NCBI RefSeq assembly: GCF_034702125.1
Contig: NC_085867.1
Span: 48,505,898 to 48,569,897 of the forward strand
DNA: 64,000 bases
Origin: Engraulis encrasicolus
Taxonomy: Eukaryota; Chordata; Actinopteri; Clupeiformes; Engraulidae
Direction of reading: 5' to 3'
The translations under genes were made by a program, and so were the position numbers. Numbering within the stretch: position 1 is the first letter of the stretch; the number at the start of each line of letters is the position of its first letter. The notes beneath the pieces were generated by a model, which was given only the letters and a program-made list of their open reading frames with translations, did no database searches and had not been told where the DNA came from. Positions 22,491 to 32,701 of the stretch are shown here, piece after piece.

Positions 22491-22646
22491 GGAAACCTAA
22501 CAACATTACAACCCAACCAGATCGCGGTATTGAAACAGCTGAGCGGAAGAAAACAGCTCGAGAGAGCGTGTCCTCGGGCAATCGTCTTTTAAAGGTAAGA
22601 ATCGTGATAAGAAGGCAATGGTCTTTTGAAGATAGACCCAAGAACG

Positions 22647-23861
22647 TGTAGCAGAGTGGCAATTTTGGGTAATTTACTAAAATAATAATTAGCAATTTTA
22701 AACAGCTTGCACGACTACGCCACTGGGGGAATTTCGCCCCCAGAATATAGTTTAATTCCAACCAGTAATTGTAAACAACAGGCAACACAGGTTCGTTAAG
22801 GATCACAAAGACAGGGTTCAAATCACTTATTTTCTTTTATTATCTTACCCTTAGTTTAGTTGTCAACAATTAAAATAGATAAAGGTTCCGGACACCCGCA
22901 CCCCTCACCTGGGCCACGGTGGCCAAGGTTTCCCCACTAAATGTACACAGCACAGCAAACGAAAAAAAAAAGAAATAAAGTAAAAATACAAAGCCCACAC
23001 CAGTAATATTGCACAATGGAATTTCACTACAAACGCGCACGGCAAACCAGTACTTGGGGATAACCCGTGCGCTAGGCGGGACCAAAGCGGAGTGGGGGTG
23101 AACCTTAAACACACAAAAGAAAAGTACAAGAAACGCAAACAAAGAACGGGCAGAGAACTCTCACTTTCTCTTTAACATAAAATAAGGAAAACAAAGAAAA
23201 AGAACAACACACATTCGCGCGCACACAGTCATTCACATCCTTACGGCAACTATAGGCTATAGCAGCAGCCCGCAGACAGCCAACAGGTGGAGATCCACGT
23301 ACCTGCACACAGAAATTACCGTAAAACACAAGCAAACAGATACTGCACACTTAAGGAGTAGGCTATGAGCAGATGATGGGGACCTACCACAACAGTGCAG
23401 AAAACGACGCTTGTCTCGTAACCACAAGGCGACGGGCGCACAACACCTGCTCCTATAACGCGACAGTGACAGCCATAGTGAGCACTTTTGTAATTAAAAT
23501 ATATGAGTGCGATGTAGGACAGAGGCGACGGCTACATACCAAATACAGAGCGCCGGGAAAGTAGACAGTTAGTAACCGCTCTGCAGTCGCACCTCCGGAA
23601 CAGACAATAGCCTGCCCCACGGAATCCCTCTCCCGTGAAGTGGGGCCCTGCACGGAGTCGACCCGACCAGCGGCACCAAACCCAACAAGGGCACAATCGC
23701 CACAAGAGCACACACAAATCTGCCACCTTCTCTCCGAGAGGGCTGTGCCAACTATTTAAAGAGTGCCAAGCACTGCCAATTGGTGTGCGCTGATCACATG
23801 GCGCACGAACGCACGGCAGACTTATGATGCGGTTTAAAGGCACATATCCCATTATGTTACA
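22647..23861 (-). repeat. Long terminal repeat, minus orientation
   Basis: On the minus strand it runs from TGTAACATAATGGG to TGCTACA, the TG...CA form of an LTR. It is preceded by a purine-rich tract (reverse complement of TTCTGCCCCCACAATT at 23862-23877) and contains an AATAAA-like signal followed by GTGATTTGAACCCTG. Length 1,215 bp. Confidence 0.65.
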
Positions 23862-23964
23862 TTCTGCCCCCACAATTTCTGTCGTCGTCCCGACGACACA
23901 ACAAAAAAACAAAGAAGCGCGCCCCAACACTGTCGAATACCCCACCGCTGGACCACAGGGTCAA

Positions 23965-24066
23965 CACACACGCACCAACACGCGCGCGCACACGCACCCA
24001 TGCACACACACGCACCCACACACACACACACGCACGCGAGCACACGCACCAACACGCACACGCACC
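23965..24066. repeat. CA/CG-rich alternating tract
   Basis: Interrupted CACACG repeats inside the LTR element, replacing what should be downstream gag/pol sequence. Confidence 0.85.
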
Positions 24067-24119
24067 TTAAAATATACAAAGTGAATGCACCAGCATCATC
24101 ATACAAACACATATGCACA

Positions 24120-24483
24120 TACACAAACAATGAAAGACGGCGCCCGGGCTGAGGTTAGGTTGGCTGGACTGGTCCTGCGAGCTTGGCAACCCCTCACTGC
24201 GCCGGCTCCCTTGTGCAGTTGGCTGGCTAGGGGAGGGTGGCCCACTGCCCCTGGATTGGGCTGACGAATGTGGGTGATGGCGAGCTGGAACCCGCACACC
24301 ATCGCAATTTCTCGCCAAATGTCCAGGCTCCTGGCAACGCCAACAGACGAAAGGGCGGTCACGCGGCCCTGGTGGAGACCGCTGCATCATTGCGACACCC
24401 TCCGACAGCTGGCCGAGCTGCCGCTGTTGTCGTCTCATCATGTCGATCATCTCCGCCAACTCCTTGCGCTCTTCTTCAGTCAT
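24120..24483 (-). pseudogene. Gag-like fragment with CCHC zinc knuckle
   Basis: From ATG at 24483 (minus) the frame opens with a charged helical stretch (MTEEERKELAEMIDMMRRQQ) and then CWRCQEPGHLARNC at residues 47-60, a CX2CX4HX4C knuckle as in retroelement Gag nucleocapsid, which binds RNA. A Ser/Pro/Gln-rich tail follows before the frame runs into a CA-rich repeat. It is far shorter than a full Gag and no protease or polymerase follows, so it is a remnant. The Met at 24483 is preferred over the track's upstream non-ATG opening. Confidence 0.65.
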
Positions 24484-24699
24484 GTTGCAGTCTAACAATG
24501 TCCCAGGGCTCACTCAGGAACAACGAAGTCGGCGGGCTGCTGCTTTGCCGCCAAGGATAATTTTAACTCACAAACATCCACACAGTCACACCAGTTCATT
24601 CACACGCAAAGAAAATAAAACAAACAATCAAAAACCCGGACAATTGCCAAGACCAACTAAAATATAGGTCTAACCCGGAACACCTGTCTTTTGTGAAGT

Positions 24700-25315
24700 C
24701 CTTATCCTGCCGAATCTACGTTCAGGTAGCATGGCCTTTCCATCAGTGCTACCATTGGAGTAGGTTGTGCTGCTGTCTTGTCTTACTGTTTTGTTTCCTT
24801 TTTTTTGTTTCTGTCTTGTCTTGTAGTTTAAGTTAGCTTGTATTTTATTTTAACTAAATTCAAGTGGTCTGTGGGCTTTGTGTGGCAGGACAATGGACCA
24901 AATGTAAAAGGATGGCTAGTCACTATTAGTGTGGTGCAACTGCACATTTTTGCTGTGAAATTCAAAGGGTTTGCTGTGGACACTTTCAGTCATTGATTGC
25001 TGTGTGTATTTTGCACTCTTTGTTAGTATGCCTCCTTAACTCAGTCCTGACCGAGCCAATGTACACCCTGCCCTCAGTTTAAGAAAAACCAACCAAAGAA
25101 TAAATATCTTGAACCATTGTTCTGTTTCTTAGGCCTATGTTTAATAAAACTGCCATGGTGTCTGGAATTCATGTCTTCCTCATGTCTATTGGAACCTGTG
25201 TTGCCTGGTTTTAGTTATGGTAATTTTCCTGGGTGTTAAGCTAGCAAAATAACTTCCCAGGATGGCGTAGTCGTTGCACCTTCAATTTCTAGTCTTGTAA
25301 CTTGGCCATGTTACA
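24700..25315 (+). repeat. Related LTR 3' half, plus orientation
   Basis: Shares GAACCTGTGTTGCCTG, GGCGTAGTCGT and an AATAAA...TTGAACC block with the reverse complement of the left LTR, then ends TGTTACA at 25315. The similarity is clear but diverged, so the two LTRs are not recent identical copies. The 5' limit is uncertain. Confidence 0.6.
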
Positions 25316-25800
25316 AACGTATTTTATATTTAACAATGTTTCAACATGCACACGAGGCGTGTGATTTAGGCAGTCTGCGTGTAATGTAAGATTTAATTTT
25401 TCAAGGGGTATTTCAATTTTTCAATATTTACAACATTGAAATGAAACATATTATGGCGATGCTTCGCTTGTATGTAAGACATTGGTCTTTTGAAGATAGA
25501 CCCAAGAACGTTTTATTTAACGAGAAGATGTTTCAACTTGCACGTGAGGCTTGATCTGATACAGGTAAGCTTATAGACAGTACCGTGGACAAGTTTAGTC
25601 TAGACAGATACTTAAATGTTTAAAGACGTTGGTGAAAGTGGATTAGTCTGCGTGTAATATACAAAGACATTGGTCTTTTTGATAACCTATTTTATATCAC
25701 GAGATGTTTAATACGGCATGCACATGGAGCGTGTTAGGACGCTGAAGGGTGCCTAATTAAATTAAGAGCATGTGGTTGTTGTGTACTCAATTAACAAACA
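25290..25800. repeat. Degenerate ~185-bp tandem repeats
   Basis: Recurring blocks are ATTGGTCTTTTGAAGATAGA, CAAGAACGTTTTATTTAAC, GATGTTTCAAC, GCACACGAGGCGTG and GTCTGCGTGTAAT. They occur at about 25316, 25479 and 25665, with a left-hand partial copy at 22614-22646 across the LTR insertion. Confidence 0.6.
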
Positions 25801-26121
25801 TTGTGAGTAAGGAATCTACAATGTGGACAAGTTTATTAGCCATGACCTCCTGATTAATCCAGAGTAAATTGTCTGAAATATTAAGCGGGGTGAACTAGGT
25901 AATTCCAACATTTTCTTGGCTCTTAAAATGTAATATGCATAATGCATGCAATAGTGTTGTATGCAGTATTTTTCATGTGGTGCAGTTGTATTCTTTCCGT
26001 CCACAATTACACAAGAACGTAGGCCTTTTGTTAACCTTCATAATAATTATTTAATGAATGGTATTGTATTTCATCTTGAAAGGAAATTAATATTGAATAA
26101 CTATGTACAGAGTCCCCGCCT

Positions 26122-26862
26122 TTAGTCCTCATCAGGCCTGTTGTCACACACATTACATTGACACATGTTTGTGCAAGGTAGGTCATGCAGCCTACAGGTA
26201 CATCTAGCCGTTTTGCATTGTGTTTTCTTGCAGGAGCAGTGAACGAGTTCCAGGATTGCGTCTGGGGCTGGGGGCACTGTCATCCACTCCACCTCATAGG
26301 CCTGACCATCCAGTTTCCATCCATGGCTAAGAGGAGATGGCACTTAAGGATTGACCTCCAGGCTCCTCCGGTGCACCGCTGCCTGGTAATTTGCCTGCTG
26401 TATGTGTTTGTTTAAGCTGTCTAGGTTTGGGGGCAAGTCCTGCTCTGAGCATTTCCCCTTCTTGAAAAGATTTGCCCTCGCAATGTTTATGCCTTTACAT
26501 TGTGATTGATCGTACAGTGTACAGGTAAAGGCCTCCAGAGCCTCATGAAGAGCCGAAGATTCTGTAAAGCACTCTCCCAGTGTTTCACAAATGAGGAAAA
26601 CTGGCAGCATTCCAAATCTTGTCACAAGAGTAGAGAATGACTGATGGAAGGATTGTGTTGTGATATTCATTTTTAAAATCACAGGGCTGGACAAGATCTG
26701 TTTGTAATCTTGACTAAAAGGTGGCACCTGTGCGGCAGTCTTCAATAGGCCTAATTGTAATTCAAACAGGGTTGCTGATTGTGTCTTCGTTTCACTGTCA
26801 CTAACTTCTATGTTGTATTTACTTAATTTGTCTAGGATTCTATCGTCAAGTTCTCTGAACAT
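26122..26862 (-). pseudogene. CXC-domain protein, C-terminal exon with premature stop
   Basis: A continuous minus-strand frame broken only by TAA at 26344-26346. Upstream it reads LFELQLGLLKTAAQ, then LGECFTESSALHEALEAF and QQANYQAAVHRRS. Downstream is PSPLSHGWK, then VPPAPDAILELVHC and a cysteine cluster with spacing CxC-x4-C-x4-C-x-C-x6-C-x3-C-x-C-x2-C, the pattern of a tesmin/TSO1-type CXC motif that binds zinc and DNA. The 5' end follows a plausible splice acceptor (ATGTTCAG at about 26855-26862), so this is probably a last exon. Similar proteins are, from memory, abundant as multicopy unnamed genes in fish and corals. One stop codon suggests recent decay, or a sequencing error. Confidence 0.65.
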
Positions 26863-28014
26863 TACAGGTGCTAATCATATAATTAGAATCACATGTAAAA
26901 GTTGTTTTATTTCCACAATTTCATCAAGAATGTCAAACGTTCATTAATTCTAGATGCATGAGCCACATATTCAACTATTCCCACAATTCATTATTTCATT
27001 TGTGCATAGGTTGGTCTTCCAGCCCAAAACTCACATTTTGCTATCTCAGAAAATTAGAATATTTTAAGGGTATTTTGAGGAAATCCCAATATTCTTCAGA
27101 AAAAAGGAAAATATTCGGATCCCATCCACTCAGTTGAAATATTGTACTTTCTAAACTACATTTCAATGTTAAAGTTTTGGTTAGGAATGTCTGCCTTAAT
27201 TACTGACATGCATTTGCATTGAAGTCAATGGCAGTAGAGGTAATGGGAGTTGTGGAGGCCCCGATATCTTTCATGCTTTGCTGTCAGCTATTCATGTTTT
27301 AGGATCTGGTTAACATGGAGTTTCCCAATGGGCTTTCACAACATCTTTTCCCAGATTACCATGGAGCATACAGTGGCTGCCAAAGCTTCTTTATTTTTGT
27401 ACTTAATGCCCTCTGAAATTCCTCTTGGAAACATCCCATTGAATGTAAAATGTATTACTGCAAATAAAAAAACGTTTTAAATTATGAAAACGGCTGTTTT
27501 TTTATTTTTAAACTTGAATCACTTTATTATCTATGAGCGGGCGGCGATGGTAGCCTCTCATCCACTGGTGTAGTCTACAACAATAAACGTGTTTAACATA
27601 CAACAAACAGGATGACGCATGGAGAAAAATGACAAATATTTAAGTATTTAACATTCAATAATTAACTATTACCATCGAAAACAACAGTGAAGAAAGGAGT
27701 AATGTGAACGAAGACCAACTTCTGGAGATGTAAACAGTGAAGCTCGCTGGAGATGAAACACTTGACTTTACCCTTACGAAGGTCGCACCCCACTGTACAA
27801 AAACACATCACAAGACCTGTTGTATTAGATAGGGCCTACTCTTTATTTTTTAAGGATATAACTGAATGAGATTAGGATATAATTACATGATTTGACTCCG
27901 GAAGACGGTCTTCTTTGATAACGCTGAGAGTAAGTAATTACTTCCCATCTGCAGCAGCTGATTTAATACCATGCAATGTGATTGGTGTTTGGTGCAGTTC
28001 CGTGACCATCGGAG
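26863..28014. other. Interior of the 7.1-kb element, no motif recognised
   Basis: Would hold upstream exons if the CXC gene is multi-exon. I could not recognise any. 27559-27576 matches the end of a small hAT family (CCACTGGTGTAGTCTAC) also seen at 59741. Confidence 0.4.
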
Positions 28015-28190
28015 CATTCTATTGGCTGGTCCGATATAGTAGGCTTTCGCTTTTGCCTGTATCGCTTTACTAGGATAAAATTCTGATTTTTAAAAAGTTT
28101 GTTAGAACCGTGAGTGTCAACAAGCTTTATTCTGCTTCATTTAAATCAACAATGCACTGGGGAAAGTTGCCGGTTATCCCTCGCCAGTTT
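28015..28190. repeat. Right subterminal inverted arm of the 7.1-kb element
   Basis: Reverse complement of 22300-22490 (see there). Confidence 0.7.
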
Positions 28191-28582
28191 TAACAACGTT
28201 GATCGCTTATGCGCCCTCGGCCCTCCACCTATCTGGTTGGAATAGCCTTTTACTAGTCACTGACTGGGGGAAAGAACAACTTCAGCTTGACATCAGTTCT
28301 AACTGGGGCAATTTTAATGGTAAAAAAATATGGATAAATATTTGAATATATTCGAATATCGTTTTTAATTTAGAAACGAACTTCGACTTTGATTTTGGGG
28401 CACAAGTCAAAGCCCTAACACACACACACACAGTGATTTCTTTAATGATCCCAGTGAGCATGAATAACGTCACATAGAGCCAATAAAAATGAGACAATAA
28501 AATAACAAATATTTGCCAAATACTAAATAATGACATTTGGTGAATTGGAAAGACGTTTCTACAGTATAACCATTCTGACTTA

Positions 28583-29204
28583 AGGCGGGGCATACACTGT
28601 GTGATATTTTCAATCGTGGGTATTAAGCTCCTTCTCACACTGCACAAGGGAATTGAACGATTTAAAAGTTCACCTTACGACTCACGTCCTCACACTATAC
28701 GAGCCGACAGTTGGATGTGAGCAGGATGTTCCCACAACATGACAGGCATGTTTCCCGGGTCTACAGGGGGAACATGCGCACCTGAAGTGGAGAGGATACG
28801 TTCAAGAGCGGATCGCGCTGCCCTATCAATTTGTGCATGTGTAGTGTCAAATCGGGTCGTAGCACTGCTTTGACTGTGCAATTTACTGACGAGGGACGAC
28901 CAGGATTTCAAACAGTTTTGATTTTCATGCGACACGATTGTGTGGTGAAATCGCTTGTCGCTACCCCATGTACATTACACGATGAGAGGGGGTCATCCCT
29001 ATGTTCCCCGGGTCCTATGTTCCACAGGTCCTGTATTCCCCTCTACCTAAAAAAGGGTTCTATGTTCCCCACTGCTTCAAATGATGAGACGATGAGAGAT
29101 TTACCTCCGATTGAGCAAGAAATTGGCCCAACTCCCAAAAAGTTGTGCGAGTAACAAATCGTGGCAAAATCGGGCAAAAAGTCGCACAGTGTAAGCCCAG
29201 CTTT
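28583..29204. mobile_element. Inverted-repeat MITE with nested insertion
   Basis: The left end GGCGGGGCATACACTGTGTG pairs imperfectly with the right end CGCACAGTGTAAGCCCAGCT. Both ends sit in TAA/TTA-like flanks, so Harbinger-like targeting is possible. A separate 100-bp element is inserted at 28989. Confidence 0.6.
28989..29088 (+). mobile_element. Short MULE-like relic (family of 46725)
   Basis: Flanked by ACGATGAGAG on both sides (28979-28988 and 29089-29098), a 10-bp duplication. It starts GGGGTCATCCCTATGTTCCC and contains AAAAAGGGTTCTATGTTCCC, as in the larger element at 46725-47103. The right terminal repeat is missing, so it is internally deleted. A local tandem duplication of GATGAGA is a possible alternative. 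Confidence 0.55.
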
Positions 29205-29286
29205 AGAAGTCCTCTTGACTTTGTTCAAACTTCCAGTTTCTGAAGTCATAACTGGTTCCACCCATTAGTCTGACATCACATTAGTC

Positions 29287-29623
29287 CAGGGTTTCCCAAA
29301 CTGTTGTGCGTGCACCCCTGGGGGTGCGCGAGCTGAATAGAGCAATGGCGGATATGTGTGGTTTTTTTTATCCAGCATTAATGAACGTCAGGTAGTTTTA
29401 ATTGTTTGATGAATTATATGCTGGAAGGATCCATCTGAAGTGTAATTTAGAAGTCCTAGATTTGTCATGCAATAAGTTCTATTATAATGACGGCAGAAAA
29501 AAACGTCGATTGGAAATCAAGATTACCCAAAATGTGCAGCGGTGCAAGATTCGCTTAGGGGGTGCGCGAACCACATTGAAATGTAAAAGGGGGTGCGCGG
29601 GGGAAAAAGTTTGGGAACCGCTG
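29287..29623. mobile_element. hAT MITE
   Basis: Starts CAGGGTTTCCCAAACTG and ends GTTTGGGAACCGCTG, with perfect 8-bp duplications CATTAGTC at 29279-29286 and 29624-29631. GGGGGTGCGCG recurs near both ends. No ORF of interest. Confidence 0.92.
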
Positions 29624-29631
29624 CATTAGTC

Positions 29632-30018
29632 CAACCACACACATTAAAACTATGCCTCAAATATTATCCCATGTGAAGGGGGATCAATTCTACCTCGATT
29701 TTTAACCAGTTTTCCTTCTTGCCCTGATGAAGAACCGTTGGCACATATGCCTTCAAGCAAGCCTTTCAAGCAAACTCTGTCAAGTGCCTAACACACATGC
29801 ATATATGCGCGCACACGTGCACGCACTCACACACACACACACACACACACACACAGCCGGCATTTTGAGCTTTCTAAAACAGGCACTGCCCCAAAAGGCC
29901 AAGCCACCACATAACCTCAGAGCTTAATTAGATCAGACGCTTTTGTTGTTTCTTCCACTGGAGACAGCTGGTGTTGAGATGTGAGAAAGGCAGCCTAACG
30001 TGGTCATGAAATGAATTA
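29632..30018. other. Unannotated with CA microsatellite
   Basis: (CA)n at 29829-29856. Nothing else is recognised. Confidence 0.5.
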
Positions 30019-30019
30019 T

Positions 30020-30020
<1 letters not shown>

Positions 30021-30103
<83 letters not shown>

Positions 30104-30171
30104 CTGAGAGAGAGAGAATGCCCATACGCTTGTGTGTCGGCATGCTTTGTGTGTGTGTGTGTGTGTGTGTA
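30021..30171. repeat. (GT)n, (GA)n, (GT)n compound microsatellite
   Basis: About 40 uninterrupted GT units (30021-30102), a short GA run at 30107-30118, then a second GT run to 30171. Confidence 0.95.
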
Positions 30172-30344
30172 ACTCAGCAGTCAAAGACACAATCCAATCT
30201 GAAAAATGACATAATGTTCGGGGGGTGACAACGTTGGGCTTTTTGCTGTGGAAATTCCTGCTGAAGTGTGTGCAGCCACCATGATTTTTTTGCAATGGTG
30301 TATGTTGTCACAATTCTAAACATGTTTATCTCTCTCTTTGACAA

Positions 30345-30420
30345 ACTGGGGCCCCCCTGGCAGGTGGGGGGCCCTAGGCTGTAGCAATAACTAGCCTGTG
30401 TGTTAATCTGGCCCTGATCA
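30345..30420 (-). mobile_element. hAT end fragment
   Basis: On the minus strand it begins CAGGGCCAGATTAACACACA and runs into GGGCCCC-rich sequence, like the terminal segments of several hAT families here. No partner end was found. Confidence 0.4.
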
Positions 30421-30435
30421 CACCCATTACCCACG

Positions 30436-30633
30436 GAAGAGGAGAGGAGAAGAGAGGAGAGGATAGGAGAGGAGGAGGTGAGAAGAGGAGAGGAGAAGAG
30501 AGGAGAGGAGAGGAGAGGAGGAGGTGAGAAGAGGAGAGGAGGAGGTGAGGAGAGGAGAGGAGAGGAGGAGGTGAGAAGAGGAGAGGAGAGGGGAGGGGAG
30601 GAGAGGAGGAGGTGAGAAGAGGAGAGGAGAAAG
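30436..30633. repeat. Purine-rich GA minisatellite
   Basis: Tandem variants of GAGGAGGTGAGAAGAGGAGA give a strand-asymmetric homopurine tract of about 200 bp, capable of triplex (H-DNA) formation. Confidence 0.9.
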
Positions 30634-30667
30634 CTGAGACTGGTCCCTCCATGCAGGTGTTTGGTAC

Positions 30668-30737
30668 ACAAACACACACTGCACACACACACACACACAC
30701 TGCACACTCTGCACACTCTGCACACACACACACACTC

Positions 30738-30774
<37 letters not shown>

Positions 30775-30813
30775 CAAACACACACACACACACACACACA
30801 CTCTGCAAACATA
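30668..30813. repeat. (CA)n with TGCACACT interruptions
   Basis: CA repeat containing regularly placed CTCTGCA/TGCACACT variants, a low-order minisatellite built on CA. Confidence 0.9.
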
Positions 30814-30962
30814 CACACATCCTCTGAGGGCCATAAGCTGCTAAGTAGCGGGGTGTTAGGAAGGGTAATTTATAAAGACAGGACTGACTGCCCAAGCAAT
30901 TGTGTAATGTCAGTCTACTCTGCCCTCACAAACATGCACATGTCTGAATGTGAATGTGGATA

Positions 30963-30978
30963 TGTGTGTGTGTGTGTG

Positions 30979-31042
<64 letters not shown>

Positions 31043-31053
31043 CGTGTGTGTGT
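30963..31053. repeat. (GT)n microsatellite
   Basis: About 45 GT units with rare GC variants. Confidence 0.95.
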
Positions 31054-31379
31054 ATGCTTGTGAAGACATGACTCGTATTCCAATGCTGAATTTTTTTTTA
31101 TATCATGGAACAGTAGTGATGTGTGCATAAATAACCCCACAGTATAGTTGCTGACTGTAACTACCACAAGGTTTTCAATTAATCATTTGATCATTCATCG
31201 TTAAACAGGCATGTCTCATTTTGCTTCATTTGCATGGATGAAAGCAAATCATTTCTCTGTAGAGCCTTGAGGCTATTGAGGTGAGGATCTCAATACTGTA
31301 GCATATATATTCAGTATAATAATAATTATATACTGGCTCTGGCTCTGAACAAGACAGAGAGGACACAGGGAAGCATACC

Positions 31380-31383
<4 letters not shown>

Positions 31384-31420
<37 letters not shown>

Positions 31421-31465
31421 TGAACGCATACACGCATGCTCATATGGTCACACACTACACGCACA

Positions 31466-31514
<49 letters not shown>

Positions 31515-31522
31515 CACGCACA

Positions 31523-31555
<33 letters not shown>

Positions 31556-31651
31556 CTGTGATGGTCTGCTTCATCCTTTTCCCTACAAGATAGGAGTGTA
31601 ATGTATACCATCCGTAACACAAACGGCACACACACACACACACACACACAT
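31384..31651. repeat. (CA)n cluster with repeated interruption
   Basis: CA tracts at 31384-31420, 31460-31511, 31523-31553 and 31627-31651. The interruption ACACTACACGCACAGACA occurs twice (about 31451 and 31509), so a CA-plus-interruption block was itself duplicated. Confidence 0.9.
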
Positions 31652-31814
31652 CCCAAGAACCTTTGCAAGTCTTCTCCATTTCTTCTCTGCCTCTCGTCAA
31701 GACAGGAGTGCTGCCAGGGCCTCTGACAGCTATAGCCAGACCGGGTAGCCTGATAAACCTTTGGACAATGACTCTGTATCCAGACGAACACTTTTATTTA
31801 TGTCCCCGAGACAG

Positions 31815-31905
31815 AAAGAGAGAGAGAGAGAGAGAAAGACAAAGAAAGAGAGAGAGACAGAAAGACAAAGAGAGAAAGAGACAGAGAAAAAAGAAAGAGA
31901 GATAT
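31815..31905. repeat. (GA)n/AAAG microsatellite
   Basis: Imperfect GA and GAAAGACA repeats. Confidence 0.9.
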
Positions 31906-31987
31906 GACTGTCCCGGGTTCCCAGGTGGCCCCCTTTTATATCTGCCACCAAGTGTGGGTGGTGGTGGTGGCATCTTCACATTCACAC

Positions 31988-32340
31988 TAGCCTGATAAAC
32001 CAGCCTAAATGTGAGACCGGAGTAATTTAGTCTGGCCCCGATGAACGTTACCTCAGACGATTGCTGATGAGAACAACCTGTTGTTTTTTTTTTTCAAACC
32101 GTGCCGGCGCTATGACCAATCGGCGATCTTTGCCGTTGATGTGCTTTCCCAACGGTGTTGCAAGCTTCGTCGTCACTCCCTCAAAACCCCACCCGCTTTG
32201 ATTCAAAACAAATCTCTGCGTTGTAATTGGTTTTGCCAGACTCAGGGCACAGTGTTCAAAACGTTCTCAGATCCGAGGCCAGACCCACTCGCAGCTGAAA
32301 AATGTCGGCGCCCAGCGGGTGGCGCTGGTTTACCAGGCTA
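31988..32340. mobile_element. Inverted-repeat MITE
   Basis: Left TAGCCTGATAAACCAGC and right reverse complement TAGCCTGGTAAACCAGC form a 17-bp terminal inverted pair (one mismatch). No target duplication is clear. A solo copy of the end occurs at 31746-31762 (TAGCCTGATAAACC). Confidence 0.65.
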
Positions 32341-32658
32341 CGGGCCGGGAACAAAGTCATCTGAAAGACACGTCCACGATTTTCCAAAAGGGTGCCCAAA
32401 CTTTCTCATGGCATTGTATGTATTGGGTGGGGAGGCCCATTCAAATGACTTTATCCTGGGCCCAGCCAAAGCTGCCAGCGGCCCTGGCGCTGCTCGCCAA
32501 CTCTGGAGCTCAGCTCGTCACAGCTGTGTGTGTGTGTGTGTGTTAGGTGTGTGTGTTTAGGTGTGTGTGTGTGTGTTGTAGGAATGCTTTTCAGAACTCC
32601 ACTATAGCTTCTCAGTGTGCTGGAGACCAACCGCGCTGCTGGCCAACTCTGGAGCTCG

Positions 32659-32701
<43 letters not shown>

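Larger units (their letters stand above)
22647..25315 (-). mobile_element. LTR-type insertion with inverted LTR ends
   Basis: Inserted between AACG (22643-22646) and AACG (25316-25319). The flanks together rebuild one unit of the local repeat seen intact at 25479-25540, which proves the borders. The left side is an LTR in minus orientation (22647-23861). The right side (about 24700-25315) is a related LTR 3' half in plus orientation, so both outer ends are LTR 3' ends (TGTAGCA on the left, TGTTACA on the right). A gag-like frame lies between. A 4-bp duplication suits Ty3/Gypsy-type integration. No RT or integrase is present. Confidence 0.65.
21283..28417 (-). mobile_element. Putative 7.1-kb hAT-like transposon carrying a CXC-domain gene remnant
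   Basis: Left end TAAGCCTTTGACTT and right end AAGTCAAAGCCCTA form an inverted pair. Both sides are flanked by ACACACAC (21275-21282 and 28418-28425), consistent with an 8-bp duplication in a CA repeat. A second inverted pair lies inward, 22300-22490 against 28015-28190, sharing GGCGAGGGATAACC and CCAGCCAATAGAATGCTCC. Within it are a 2.67-kb LTR-type insertion and a minus-strand coding remnant. Without the insertion the element is about 4.46 kb. Superfamily is inferred from duplication length. No hAT transposase motif was recognised. Confidence 0.6.

Noticed and set aside
30174..30895. Minus-strand Ser/Leu/Pro-rich frames of 135-214 codons
   Set aside because: Shadows of the GA minisatellite and CA repeats.
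32081..32560. 159-codon plus-strand frame
   Set aside because: Covers an inverted-repeat MITE and a GT repeat. No protein motif.
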